From positions 49,175,656-49,239,655 of the forward strand of contig CM031611.1 of NCBI GenBank assembly GCA_018398815.1: a DNA stretch of 64,000 bases, written 5' to 3'. Positions 1 through 9,940 of the stretch are shown here, one piece after another. The notes under the pieces were generated by a model, which did not search any database, had not been told where the DNA came from, and worked only from the letters and a program-made list of their open reading frames with translations. This DNA comes from Conus ventricosus. Taxonomy: Eukaryota > Mollusca > Gastropoda > Neogastropoda > Conidae. How positions within the stretch are numbered: the stretch's first letter is position 1; each line of letters starts with the position of its first letter. The position numbers and the translations under genes are program-made.

Positions 1-740
1 CCTCTTTTGCTTGTGGTCAAAAATGGCACTTCATGCAATTCTGGAAACGTCAAATCGGCACGAGGTGCCATGTTTGGGGACCTACAGATTTTAGAAAATG
101 ACCTCAAATAGTGATTTCTTAGATTTTTTGAGTTACCAGTTTGCATAGACTTAGCCTAATTTTTTTCAGCTCAATGGGTCTGTAAACGTTCCATCTAATG
201 AGGTGTAAATATGCTTAGAAAGGCCAAAATGTACAGTGGCAAATAGTCCGTAGATCGACAAAATTAGAAAAAAAATGGACATAATTCCTGAACTAATACA
301 GATTTTCACTTCAAACTTGGTGGTTGTATTCTAAATGGTATCTTTTGTCTTGTAAGTGTTAAATGACAGAAATCAAGCAAAAAATACCTGCATAATCCAT
401 TTTAAATGATGCTTAGGGGACCTAAAATCCACAGACGTCAACAGGAAAATTGCAATGTTTTCCAAACCACTTGTCATATCCCTCTCAAATTTTAACCAGA
501 TATCTAAAATGGTGGTATGCATAACTTAAACTACTGAAAGTCTTCACAGACAAACTTTTTGCTTATTTAGATTGTCTTAATAATCTACTAACAATACTAG
601 TGTAAAGATCTCAAACCCAAAATCATTATTTTTGAAAATGATGTCAACAGGTTCACTGATAGCTGAACTCACTGAAAAGAACATTCTTCACAAGTCCTAC
701 CTTTCAAATAACACCTTAGGTCACTTACAACAGACATTTC
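1..740. other. AT-rich non-coding stretch
   Basis: No convincing coding frame, RNA gene or element boundary is visible. The stretch lies directly downstream (on the minus strand) of the decayed coiled-coil gene, so it could be its 3' flank or lost C-terminal region. It contains recurring short words such as aaaatgg, also frequent at 21,000-21,900 downstream of the second gene relic. Confidence 0.5.
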
Positions 741-741
741 T

Positions 742-2496
742 TGAAAGAAGCTAATCACAGACGATTTTCAAACAGGAAACGTTTGAATGCGTCGTATCTC
801 TGGCGTAGATCATTTGGCCAGTCCACAACAGAAGACCTCCCAGATGAAGAAGATGGGGCCAGGGTGAGGTTGGAGGCAAACACCACTGAGGAGTTGATTG
901 GATACACATCAAGTGAGTGTGGCCATCGGTACAGGAAGAAAGCCCATGGAGAAGGAGCCACTGGCGGTGGTAGCTTGCTGACTGATGTAGCTCTTCCCAC
1001 TCCTGCTGGTTCCATCAATGTGCAAGTCCCAGTGCTCGTGACTTCTGAGGACCTCTGCCACATGAGACTTGCTGACCACATGCCCTTGGTCAGCAAAGCG
1101 TAAAGCTGACCTTTGTGAGGGCAAATCACCTTCTGGAATCCTGGCACCACACAGCCGTGCAGCAGTTCTGATGACAGCACCACACCTGCTCCATAACTGC
1201 TATCTTTGCCTCCGGTTTGAAGTGCCCGTTTTCATCTTTGAGGCGCAGTTCTTCAGGATCTTGCAGAACTTCACCAGCATGTTGTTGGTCCAATAGTGTT
1301 GCTTCCATTTTTTCCTTCAGAGTAATTATCTTTGTTTTCAAATTTGATGCAGTAGTTTGGCTGCTCTTCAGTTTTTGTCTAAGACCATTTATCTTTCTTT
1401 GACAACCTCCACTTTGATGTTGTTTAATTATGTGCTCTGTTTTTTTCATATCATTTTCTTTCCTTTTTAGCCTTTTGTAATAATTCGACTGTTGTATTGT
1501 TGAAATTTTTCTGTTCGCTCTCTGTAACTTGTCTCTTAACAGAAGTTTGTTCTTGATCTGATGATTTCTTATCAGCAATCATTTTAGCCATTTCCGTTTT
1601 CTAGTGCCATCAAACGTTGGTTTTCTTCATGCAAAACGTTTTTCAGAGTGTCAACTTCTGATTTTGATGTTTTGAGTGCTGCCTGTGTTTCTTCCAGTTG
1701 CCGGCGGAGAGCAGCTAACTGTCTCCCATGTGTTGCTAATTTAATAGCCGCATTCCCATTATCCATCTTTTCTTCATATGTGACCTGAGGATCTGACAAA
1801 TGTACTGCAGAGGCAGAGGGTTCTAGTGGGATAAGTTTTGTTCCAGACTCTTTTTTAATACAAAATGCTCTGGAGGCTGCAAAAGAAAGTCTTTCAATTT
1901 CTGCTGACTGCTGGGTCTGGAAGCACTTTTCAGCAGACTGTCATAGGGTTTCCTGGTTTTGGCCAATTTTGTGTTGAGCTGTTTGTCAGAGAGCCCTGCA
2001 ATGTTTAACCCTATCATGTGGAACCACTCTTTTTGTAGAGACAGGCCTTCTTCTTTCTGGAAGATCAGCAGATCAATCAGCAACCCATTTGTCACTGACA
2101 CCTCACACAGCTGGGACTGGTCAAAGGTATTTGGTGAAAGGAGATGGTGTCGCTTGATTCCTTTTTTCTGCAAGAAGTGACCAATATTTCTACTTTCCAG
2201 TTCGAACCTGACATCCGTCTCTAAAAATCTCTGAAGATCACCATCACAGGATAATGTTGAAACACCTCTGATTGCATGGTTGACCTCTGTTTTCAGTGTA
2301 GTGTGTGCAAAAATGTTTTCATCACACACTTTGTCAACAAAGGCGGAAATCTCATCCCAGCTCTTCTCACAGGTCCATCTTAAACAGTCCAGTTGAAGCA
2401 GCAGCTTGTTGGTGGCAACTGACTGCTTGGTCAGGCCTACTTTTCTCCCCCTTCCTTCTGCTGTGAGGTACTGCTTCATGCGATGAAACTGGTCAT
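742..2496 (-). pseudogene. Decayed gene of an uncharacterised coiled-coil family
   Basis: Reading the minus strand from 2,496, a plausible splice acceptor (pyrimidine tract, then AG at 2,498-2,497) opens a stretch of about 220 residues that begins DDQFHRMKQYL and has no repeats. After a frame change near 1,845 comes a heptad-rich coiled coil (1,799-1,584), then more Lys/Glu-rich helix (1,578-1,200), then after another shift a segment with HIDGTSRSGKSY (about 1,124-909). The HxDGT(S/T)K-type motif followed by a SxGxR/F-like segment resembles a large, poorly characterised family multi-copy in molluscs and cnidarians; that family assignment is from memory. At least three frame changes (near 1,845, 1,590 and 1,195) and a stop near 913 break it, so I call it a pseudogene, although assembly indels could be responsible. 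A possible first exon lies at 3,588-3,664. Function unknown. Confidence 0.5.
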
Positions 2497-2579
2497 CTTC
2501 AAGGAAAGAAAGGAAAATTTTAAGCATTTGACTTCCATTGTTTTTTGCATGCTTCTCAGATGCGTGCACCTGTGTCAGT

Positions 2580-2709
2580 GGGGGGGGGGGGGGGGGGGGG
2601 GAGGAGGGAGGAAGGGAAGGGTGTTGGTGAGCTTCAATGTGTGGTGTGTGTGTGTGTGTGGGTGTGGTGTGTGTGGTGGTGTGTGTGTGTGCGCGCGCAC
2701 ACACACACC
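2580..2709. repeat. 22-base poly(G) tract followed by (GT)n/(GC)n microsatellite
   Basis: An uninterrupted run of 22 G at 2,580-2,601 is followed by a purine-rich spacer and an alternating GT/GC/AC tract to about 2,709. It lies in what would be the intron upstream of the decayed minus-strand gene. Alternating purine-pyrimidine and poly(G) are both capable of non-B DNA structure. Confidence 0.9.
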
Positions 2710-2719
2710 TACTCATGTG

Positions 2720-3580
2720 ATTTGTGTTTTCAAGACATCACAGACATTTGCAATATAACCTTTTACAATGAAGTGAATGAGATTTACTGGAAAATAATCT
2801 AAGTGAGCATATTTTAACAAGGAACATTTCTTTAGTACTTTTCTCACCATACATTTATATAAATACTAGAAAGCTCAAAGTGCTGAAGTACCTTAACAAT
2901 AGCAACAAGAAAAGCAAACTAAAACACTCATTCACTCACACACACAATCGATCTAGTATTTTTTTAATGCAGTCTTTTTCATAAAATGTATGTTCTTTTC
3001 GTGACTGTGTTGTATAAGGGGGAGGGAGAGAGATAGATAATAAACGGAATGATGTGGTGGGCTCATACACGCGAGAAAAATCCAACAAGTACTACTGCCC
3101 CTTCTTCAATACTATTACAAAATACACATACAATGACAGAAATCAACAGATTTGCATGAAAACAAAAAAAAAACGATCACTATGCGCATTAACTTCGAAG
3201 AAAAACGCACGAACACGGCCGCGCAAGATCGACCAGATCGTTTTGTTACTTGTGACCAAAGTCATTCCACTTCCGGTAATCGATACTGTCAAATAATTTA
3301 ATAAAATATGCCCCAAACTTTTATTATATAAAAAAATAAAACATACGATTCGACAATGTGCAATCTTGAAATTATATTTAGTTAATGTTTAGGTAAAATG
3401 AGCCTTTCGATAAAATTAAATCAACTTCGACAGGAAGACAACAAGAGTACAGAACATGTTTTTCATAACACTTTCACTTGATCACTTCTAATTCAAAACT
3501 AACCATAATCTGGTCATTCTCAACCGATCATTTCTTTGAAAGATGTGCTTAAATAATCGATCTGCCATAATCACAAATAA
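2720..3580. other. No recognisable feature
   Basis: AT-rich sequence with no supported gene. If the exons at 3,588-3,664 and 2,496 belong together, this is their intron. Confidence 0.4.
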
Positions 3581-3587
3581 AACTTAC

Positions 3588-3664
3588 CATAGAGATCCTG
3601 TCACGGACGTCCATTCATTTGAAACGATGTGTCGGTCCGACGCACTTGCCATATAGGTCGCCAT
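3588..3664 (-). CDS. Candidate first coding exon, gene unknown
   Basis: On the minus strand an ATG at 3,664 opens 25 codons (starting MATYMASASDRH) and ends at a strong splice donor, ATG|GTAAGT, at 3,588/3,587. Upstream (3,665-3,760) is locally CpG-rich, as expected of a promoter. The exon ends in phase 2, whereas the acceptor at 2,496 of the coiled-coil relic needs phase 1, so the two do not join directly; an intermediate exon, a decayed junction or unrelated genes are all possible. No homology is recognised. Not proven to be transcribed. Confidence 0.35.
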
Positions 3665-3669
3665 TCCGA

Positions 3670-4275
3670 TTGTATTGTTGTGCCTCGCGACGCTCCGCAC
3701 ACTCGCTTTTCCCGGCTTGCGATTGGTGGCTATGGCACGGATAGAGCTCATTTGCATACCGCTGTGTAGGACTTGAAATCCTCTTTCCAGCGCACCCTAA
3801 GATGATATATCTTTATTCAGTATTTCTTGGAGATAAAGTAGATTGAAATTTACCCAATTTTTCAACTCGTTTTCTCAAATTAATACTGGACTTAAATTAT
3901 TTTGAAACTTGTACCGTTTTAAAGAGGAATCTTCGATCTTTATTATGAAACTATTTTTAGATCACTCTGTCCAGCATGTGTAAAGCGAGTCGAGATTTTC
4001 CAACACGTACCAACTTCGGGTTCGGCGGACGTCGGCAATTTCGCTGACGGCGAAGCTGACTTTTCTTTCCAGGGGGTATTTTTCATTTAGATTTTCTCTC
4101 TCATGCATTCATGACAAAAAATGAAAATACATGAGAATAAAAGTAGATAAATAAAGGTTTATTCAGAATCAAAAAGCATCGTTATAGATACAGTATTACA
4201 CCAGTACTGCCTGATTGAAGTTGGCCTATTTTCACCTAAAATCAACCTTTCCCTCACTGCTGACAGGGGCGTGCC
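3670..4275. other. CpG-containing flank, no recognisable gene
   Basis: The part next to 3,670 is the likely promoter side of the candidate exon. The rest is AT-rich, with a short CpG-rich patch at 3,990-4,060 and no ORF, repeat or RNA I can support. Confidence 0.4.
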
Positions 4276-4280
4276 GCTAC

Positions 4281-4562
4281 CTACTTAATAACAAATGATG
4301 TGCTTCCTTTCACTGTTTTTCTTTTCTTTCTGGACTCCTCTGTGCTCCCCACACTTTTGTTTTCAGGTGTGCCATACCACCTGACAGGGTTTGTTTTTTC
4401 AGAGTGTTTATACCTAAACATAAAATTTGTTAGAGGAGTAAAAGATAACCCACAACTTGCTATTACAGAATACAGAAAGTTTAATGACCCAGTGACAAAA
4501 GCAATGCATCCCTTAAACTTAGCAGCTGGCCTTGTATTTAAGCGGCAACACAATTTCAACAA
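4281..4562 (-). CDS. Unassigned ORF, possible terminal exon
   Basis: A 93-residue minus-strand reading frame with mixed hydrophobic and basic composition ends in a Lys-rich tail (KKRKTVKGSTSFVIK) before TAA. It is the only stretch here with non-simple composition, and it might be the last exon of a gene or the end of a transposase-like protein, as its basic tail would allow. No domain, start context or splice acceptor is convincing, so this is a low-confidence entry. Confidence 0.2.
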   Translation of the reverse strand: MLKLCCRLNTRPAAKFKGCIAFVTGSLNFLYSVIASCGLSFTPLTNFMFRYKHSEKTNPVRWYGTPENKSVGSTEESRKKRKTVKGSTSFVIK

Positions 4563-4649
4563 CTCAACCTGCCGTCATTTTTTTTCTAGGTGAGCAAATT
4601 CTTCTGCCTAGATGCTTCAAAGGATTCCTCGTAAATCTTGGTTGTTGTT

Positions 4650-5275
4650 TGTTCTGTTCTGATCCAACATATGCAGGACACTACCTACTAAGCCCCCTGC
4701 TGTTGATGATAATTGCTTAGTCATGCAGCTGGTGTGCGAAGCTCTCTCTCTCCTTCTGGGAGAGCGCCACCACGTCCCATGAATTTGCTGAAACCGGTGA
4801 CCCAGCAAAATCAAACTAAGACCACAGACGTGGAGAAGCAATCCAGACTGAAATAACCATGACAGCAGGGCATGAAGGGTCACAGAATCTCAGACTTTTT
4901 TTTATTTCAAATGTGATCGATGAGGGAGAGGATGATGAAGATGAGGCTACAGATTTCCAGTATGGTCTGAGACTGTATGAAAGGGCTGTACTCTATGCTT
5001 ACTTCAATAATATCTCCTGGTGTCAACCAGACCCAAGATATACAGACACCTGCCGGTGTTGGACAGGAAATTTGAGCAATACTCTCAGGAGATAAGATAA
5101 TGTTGCTTATAGCCCAGCCGACCGCAAAGGGCCACATCAGGGCTGATACTCTCAGGACACATCCGTTAAGTGGAAGACACATGATTAGTGGTCCCAACTT
5201 CATAATTATTGAGCCCATTGCAAACTCAACTCTGAAAGAGACGGTCAGGACAGAAAAATCCGTTCATAGCACGCC
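4650..5275 (-). mobile_element. Old diverged copy of the long tRNA-derived SINE
   Basis: The sequence aligns in order with the three well-preserved long SINE copies at 17,420, 41,047 and 54,738: the block around the lost 5' end (about 5,275-5,150), the internal T-run (A-run on the SINE strand) at 4,899-4,906, and the block with GGACACTACCTACTAAGC at 4,676-4,693. It is clearly more divergent, lacks the tRNA-like head and lacks the poly(A) end. It carries a 55-bp insertion at 5,091-5,145. Confidence 0.8.
5091..5145 (-). mobile_element. 55-bp 5'-truncated LINE/SINE tail with 12-bp target duplication
   Basis: The insertion is flanked by perfect copies of atactctcagga (5,079-5,090 and 5,146-5,157). 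The three other SINE copies show the uninterrupted site (about 18,077, 41,709, 54,916). On the minus strand the insert ends in a TTATC-type tail, and a longer copy of the same sequence is at 44,127-44,205. This is a short target-primed reverse-transcription product. Confidence 0.85.
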
Positions 5276-5329
5276 GATTAGATTACTGCTTAGTTAGTGA
5301 AAACTTACTGTCCTTATGTGTTTCCTGCG

Positions 5330-5860
5330 AACATGTAGTCAGCCCACATACTGATCACAAAGCAGTGGTTTAGAAATTAATGATGATACCTTTATAAGAG
5401 GGCCAGGCTACTGGAAATTTAACAACAGTTACCTTAAAAATGACTTATTTATTAACGATATAAACGCAATATTGGATGCTTTTATATCAGAGTATGAGAA
5501 TGAAGAAATAAATGACATCGAAAAATGGGAGTTATGCAAAGTTGAAATCAGAAATTTTTGTGTTGAATTGGAAAAACGTTGGCTTGTAAGAACAGGAACG
5601 AATCGCTGAAGCTACAACTCAGCCTCCAAGAACTAGAACAATTGTTTAGCTAAAAATCCTCAAAATGAGAATCTCCAGACAGACTACTTGCAAGTAAAGC
5701 ACAAATTAGAATGATGGCTATGAATAACGCTAGAGGAGCACAGTAAGATCAATGATCAAATGGACTGAAGAAGGTGAAAAAAATACAAAATATTTTTTAA
5801 GCCTTGAAAAAGCAAGGAGCAAAAACGAATTATAAATAGACTGAAAAACGAGTCTGGTGA
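5330..5860 (+). pseudogene. L1-like (Tx1/L1) ORF2 fragment
   Basis: Plus-strand translation in shifting frames gives TDHKAVV (end of an apurinic endonuclease domain), RGPGYWKFNNSYLK and WTEEGEKNTKYFLSLEK, the characteristic endonuclease-to-reverse-transcriptase linker of L1/Tx1-type non-LTR retrotransposons. Frame breaks occur, for example the TGA near 5,606, and reading stops just as recognisable L1 reverse transcriptase should begin. From about 5,866 the protein similarity switches to a different LINE clade, so this is a truncated fragment next to, or recombined with, the CR1/L2-like element. It is inactive. Its presence is relevant because the poly(A)-tailed SINEs in this window need an L1-type partner. 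Confidence 0.7.
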
Positions 5861-5865
5861 ATCCA

Positions 5866-6458
5866 TACCAATTTGCATACAGACAGAACAGAAGTACAGA
5901 TGATGCAAAAATCACTGTTTTAAACCATGCATACATACATCTTGAAAACAAACATTCTTTTGTTCGCATCCGATCATTGATTTCTCATCAGCTTTGAATA
6001 CTATTCAACCACACATTATGGAAAAGAAGCTCCAAACATACAGTCAACCCAAATGGATTTTATGGATTGTGAAATTTTTAGTCAACAGGTTACAGTGCCT
6101 ACGCTTTGCGGGAAAATATTCGTCAGCAACAACCACATTTACTGGTGCACCTCAAGGCACCGTTCTCTCCCTGTACTCTTTATACAAATGATTGTACTGG
6201 TTCTTCTGTCACTCCTGTCATAAAGTACTCAGATGATTCCGCTTTAGACCTGTCAATTCAGATGCCATCTATTTTCAAGAGGTGGAACATTTTGTACATG
6301 ATGCAAAAAGAAATGTCTAGATTTGATGTTAGTAAGACGAAGGAGAAGGTAATTGATTTTTGAAGAAACCAGCTCCTCCTGTCCCTCACTTGCATATCAA
6401 ACACACCAAAGTGGAACGTGTAAGAGAATGTAAGTATCTGGGTACTATTTTAGATGAT
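5866..6458 (+). pseudogene. CR1/L2-like LINE reverse transcriptase, part 1
   Basis: The translation shows QFAYRQNRSTDDA, then FSSAFNTIQPH, GAPQGTVLS and YSDDSALDLSI (the YxDD-type catalytic block with Ser for Ala), and a C-terminal KYLGTILDDK. These are the ordered reverse transcriptase blocks of CR1/L2/Rex-type LINEs. Stops and frame shifts (for example near 5,975 and 6,360) show decay. The ORF is cut at 6,459 by the DIRS element and resumes at 12,084, so the two parts are one LINE split by a later insertion. The 5' half, including the endonuclease, is missing. Confidence 0.8.
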
Positions 6459-6494
6459 AAAGGAAATTTTTTTTCTAAAATTACGTTTAATCTA

Positions 6495-6628
6495 ACATAC
6501 TTACCGTGGCTCACTAATGCAATAAGCGGCAGCAATTTGCTATCCCTGCCTCGTATACAATAAAGTCCGTACGGACCAACAAAACCCTTGAAAGGGCCTC
6601 GTGCCTTGCGCATGCTCAGAATCATCCA
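6495..6628. repeat. DIRS left inverted terminal repeat
   Basis: The sequence, including CACTAATGCAATAAGCGG and GTCCGTACGGAC, is the reverse complement of 11,945-12,075 with a very small number of differences. It is found again at 50,005-50,140 in the second copy. Confidence 0.9.
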
Positions 6629-6707
6629 CTTTTCGAGGTATATGAAACCCTGACTGAGAACTCCTGATGGAACCAGGAAGGCGGGGAGGTAGGGAGGGCC
6701 TCGTGCG

Positions 6708-6795
6708 TGGAGCCACGGTTAAGTATGTTAGATTAAACGTAATTTAGATAAAAATTTCCTTTTAATTACACATACTATACCCTGGCTCACTAATG
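6708..6795. repeat. DIRS internal complementary region (circle-junction template)
   Basis: The first half (about 6,710-6,760) is the reverse complement of the extreme left end of the element (6,459-6,514). The second half (about 6,760-6,795) is the reverse complement of the extreme right end (12,048-12,083). Joined, they spell the junction expected in a circular intermediate, the role proposed for this region in DIRS1. The same arrangement occurs at 50,210-50,300. Confidence 0.85.
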
Positions 6796-6916
6796 CAGCG
6801 TCGCACTACTGGAAGGAGGGCTCACCTGGTTACCGCCTGGAGGAGCGAGAAGAGCCGGAGCGTGTGGCGGAGATGGAGTGTTGGCCACCACATGCTGAAG
6901 CGATGCCCCTAGACCA

Positions 6917-8010
6917 TCATCGCGCAGTACGAGAAACGTCGCGCAGGTAGAATTGGATGAAGGTGCCAAGGGAACGCCAATATGCGGCATCTAACACACT
7001 CTGATGCTGGCATTAGACGTACTGCCAGCGAAGAGCCCATGCCCTAATCTCATGAGTCTTGGTGAGAAAACAGCCAAGTCCCCTTCAGGTCTCGCGAACG
7101 CAGCTTTAATGACTTCTCTCAGCGATCGAGAGATTGAAGAGCGCCTGATGTCCTCCTATAACCTTCATTGTAAGAGAGAACAGGTGGCGCTGCTGGAGCA
7201 GAAGATTTCGTGCGTTTCCTATACTCCCGCAGAGCGCGCACGGACAGAGAGTGCGGTCTTCGTCGTCTGGGGCGAGAATAGAGTGAGAGGAACGAATGGA
7301 GATAGTCGGGGAAGGAGAACCTGGCAACTGGTTTTTCGCCGCTAAAAATTCTGGGAGGAGGCGAAGAGATATCGAGCCTCCGGTTTGGAGGCGACGTCCC
7401 CAGGCAGGCCACTAAGGGCGTGGACTTCACTGCAGCGCCTCCCTGAAGCCATGGAAACCAGAAGGCTGTTTTGAAGGAAAGGAATTTCAGAGAACACTCC
7501 GGAGGGGCTCGTAAGGGGGGAGCCTGAGGGAGAGGACTAAGAAAAGATCCACCGCGGGGTACGGCGGGGCATCGGGCCTCCTGTAGGGCTGCTCTCTGAC
7601 CAGATCCCGCAGAGAGGGTCGTCCCCGAAGAGGGGCCCCTAACTGGCGGATAGTGGTGGAAATAGCCGCCCTGTGAACCTTAACGAGGAGCTGAAAGTTT
7701 TTTCTCTGATGAAAGAAAGCTAGGTAGTTTCGCCAATTGGCATTGAGAAGGAGATGAGGTGATACTGCGTGGCTGGAGCCCCAAAGGGAGACCAGCCATT
7801 CCAGTGGGCACTGTAGACACTTTGGGTGCCTGACCTGTGGGCATGTTCCACAAGGCCATTACCGCTGGGGAGGCGCCTTGTGCAGACAGCGCATCCCGCA
7901 CAGTAGCCAGGCGTGAAGATGCAGCACGTTTGGATTGCCGTGTGAATGCCTGACCGTGGCGAAGCAGGGACTTTGCCTTAAGGCGAGCGGTATCGGAGGC
8001 ACGTGAGACA
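6917..8010 (-). pseudogene. DIRS tyrosine recombinase, frame-broken
   Basis: Reading the minus strand from about 8,010, an N-terminal SAM-like region of basic helices is followed by LAPDDEDRTLCP and ALREYRKRTKSS (about 7,290-7,190). Further on, in another frame, is THEIRAWALRW, with the HxxR motif at 7,054-7,043, and then AYWRSLGTFIQFYLRD, whose Tyr codon at 6,949-6,947 fits the catalytic nucleophile. A stop follows at 6,919-6,917. These are the C-terminal catalytic residues of DIRS-type tyrosine recombinases, which join the circular intermediate to the target. The first catalytic Arg was not located. Frame changes near 7,650, 7,300, 7,100 and 7,000 prevent a single ORF, so this copy is broken or mis-assembled. 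Confidence 0.75.
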
Positions 8011-8740
8011 GGTGTAACAGTTCTGGGAACCACGCTTGGGCCGGCCAGCGTGGGCCACAAGAATAAGCGTGGCTGCGTCTTCCCTTGCTTTGCGGAGAAC
8101 TTTTCCCAGAATGGGGAAACGGGGAAAGGCATAGCCCGTCAGTCCCGGACCAAGGATGGACAGGGCGTCCACAGCCCACGCTGCCGGATCCGGAACTGGG
8201 GAGACATACGCTGGAGACGGTGGTTGAACCAAGTGGCGAACAGGTCTACCTGTGGTTTGAACCATACAGTCCAGAGAGGTTCCAGGATTGAGTGGACGAG
8301 AGTCCATTCTGAGGAAGAACCTTGTGCGACCTGCTGAGGAGTCCGCGAGAATGTTGATTTTCCCGGGAATGTGCTTGGCCGAGATCCGGATTGATTGAGT
8401 CTCGCACCAAAGGAGAAGCTGTTCCGCCCTCAGGGACAAGGAGTGAGAACGCCCCCCCCCCCCCCCCCCCCCCCCCCTGCTTGTTGTATAACACGCCACA
8501 GTCGTGTTGTCGGTGTTGAGGAGAATGTGTTTTCCCTTCAGGAAGGGAAGAAACTCCTTGAGGGCTTGGAACACGGCTTCCAGCTCTAGCCGATTGATAT
8601 GCCAGGATCCCATCTCCGGGGTCCATTGCCCGGCCGCAGACTGGGACGCATCCGTGAACAGGTCTCCTGTGGAGGAGGGGGTGTGATGGGACTCCCTGAG
8701 CCAGCCAGGGACTGGGAGTGCCATTGGGCCACCGATGATG
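8000..8740 (-). CDS. DIRS RNase H and connection domain
   Basis: A single minus-strand frame (8,724-7,978) shows DLFTDASQSAAGQW (first Asp), INRLELEAVFQAL (Glu), LLNTDNTTVACYTT (second Asp) and HIPGKINILAD, the ordered residues of an RNase H fold of the Ty3/DIRS type. It continues into SPVPDPAAWAVDALS and GYAFPRFPILGKVL, the region that follows RNase H in DIRS polyproteins. RNase H removes template RNA during reverse transcription. The segment is interrupted after CYTT by a homopolymer that encodes glycine (8,452-8,477). Downstream of RNase H, the LADS..R segment shifts frame and resumes later. Confidence 0.8.
8452..8477. repeat. 26-base poly(C) within the RNase H coding region
   Basis: An uninterrupted run of about 26 C on the plus strand gives poly(G), hence poly-glycine, on the coding strand. 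It sits at the place where DIRS RNase H normally has a short Gln-Gly-Gly loop after the NTDN block, so it looks like an expansion of GG codons. Confidence 0.9.
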
Positions 8741-9940
8741 GAACCACTGACCGAGAAGGATCGGAAGGTCCCACGACTGCAACACCTGAGACCAACGCTT
8801 GCGAAAGAGGCGCTGAAACCGGCGTTTGTGCAGTCGTCCGAGGGGCACTAAGGGGGCCAAGGACTCCATCAGACCCAGAAGAGAGGCCAGCTTTCTGGCT
8901 GGAGCCTGATCCAAGGAAAGGAGATGGGCCAAGAGGTACTGGAGGCGAACCAGGCGCTGGGGGGTTGGGAGACCAACCAGTTGGTGGTGTGGAAGGACAT
9001 GCCAGAAACTGAAACTGCTGCGCCGGGATGAGATCGGACTTCTCCTCGTTGCAAACAAATCCCAGCTGCTGACAGAGGTTTAAAACCTGAGGGCTTGCTG
9101 GGAGCACAGAGTGCTGGATGAGGCAAGAAGAAGCCAATCGTCGAGATAGGCCTTCAGATGAATCCTTCTCCCGAACATGCACGCAAAGTTCCCGGGCCAT
9201 CCTTCGTGAAAACCCGAGGGGCCGGGGCTAGCCAAAGGGAAGAGCCCTGAACTGAAAAACGCGGCTTCTCCACACGAAGCGGAGGTACTTCGTGTCCCTT
9301 GGGTGGATCAAGAGATGGAAGTACGCATCTTTCAGGTCGATGGATTACCGCCCAGTCGCCGGGATGCATGGCATCGCGGATTGACATGGGGGTTTCCATC
9401 CGAAAACGGAGGACGATAAGAAACCTGTTCAAGGGCGAGAGGTCTAGAACCGGTCTCCATCCCCAGAAGCTTTGGGAACCACAAAAATGCGGCCATAAAA
9501 GCCCGGAGAGGAATGGAAGAGGACTTCCTCTGTGGCTCCCTTGGCTAAGAGCGAAAGGACCTCCTGGTCTAAGGCCTGATAGGCCCCAGATCCCGAGGAG
9601 GAGCAAAGGAGGAGGGAAATGAGTGAGAGGAGCCTTTCTGCACCCCAAGGAAGATGAAACCCCGACCTGATCACCGCAGAGCCCAAGGGCTTGCAGGAAG
9701 CCGCTCCCAGGCACTGAGGTGCCTGGACAGACTGCCCACAGGCCCGCCCGGGGTGAAGTACCCAGGTCGGGGGCAAGTCATTGGGGGTGGGCCGTCTGAA
9801 GGCGTGGGAGCTTTCGGACCCGCCGGCCGTGCCTGAGGCCGACCCCTGCTGGGTTGCTTGCCTCGGATCCCCGGGGTCCAAATGACCGTCGTCCCTTGGG
9901 CTGAGAGGGACCCGGTGATGAGAAAGGCGCTGGCGCCTTG
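8740..9940 (-). pseudogene. DIRS reverse transcriptase, frame-broken
   Basis: The minus strand carries, in order but in shifting frames, FVVPKASG (about 9,505), RPVLDLSPLNRFL (about 9,440), a DLKDAYFHLLIHP block (about 9,340), LPFGLAPAPRVFT (about 9,240), a YLDDWLL catalytic block (about 9,140) and RKLASLLGLMESLAPLVP (about 8,895-8,842). These are the classic fingers-palm-thumb motifs of DIRS/Ty3 reverse transcriptases, with YLDD as the active-site pair of Asp. At least four single-base shifts disrupt it. It copies the element RNA into DNA together with the RNase H that follows. Confidence 0.8.

Noticed and set aside
3588..3664. Direct splice from the candidate exon to the coiled-coil relic at 2,496
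   Set aside because: Phase 2 against phase 1, and joining creates an immediate TGA, so I list the exon separately.
8246..9058. 270-codon minus-strand frame alongside the DIRS RNase H
   Set aside because: Its right half carries genuine reverse transcriptase thumb sequence, but the left half is the out-of-frame shadow of RNase H, so it is not one protein.
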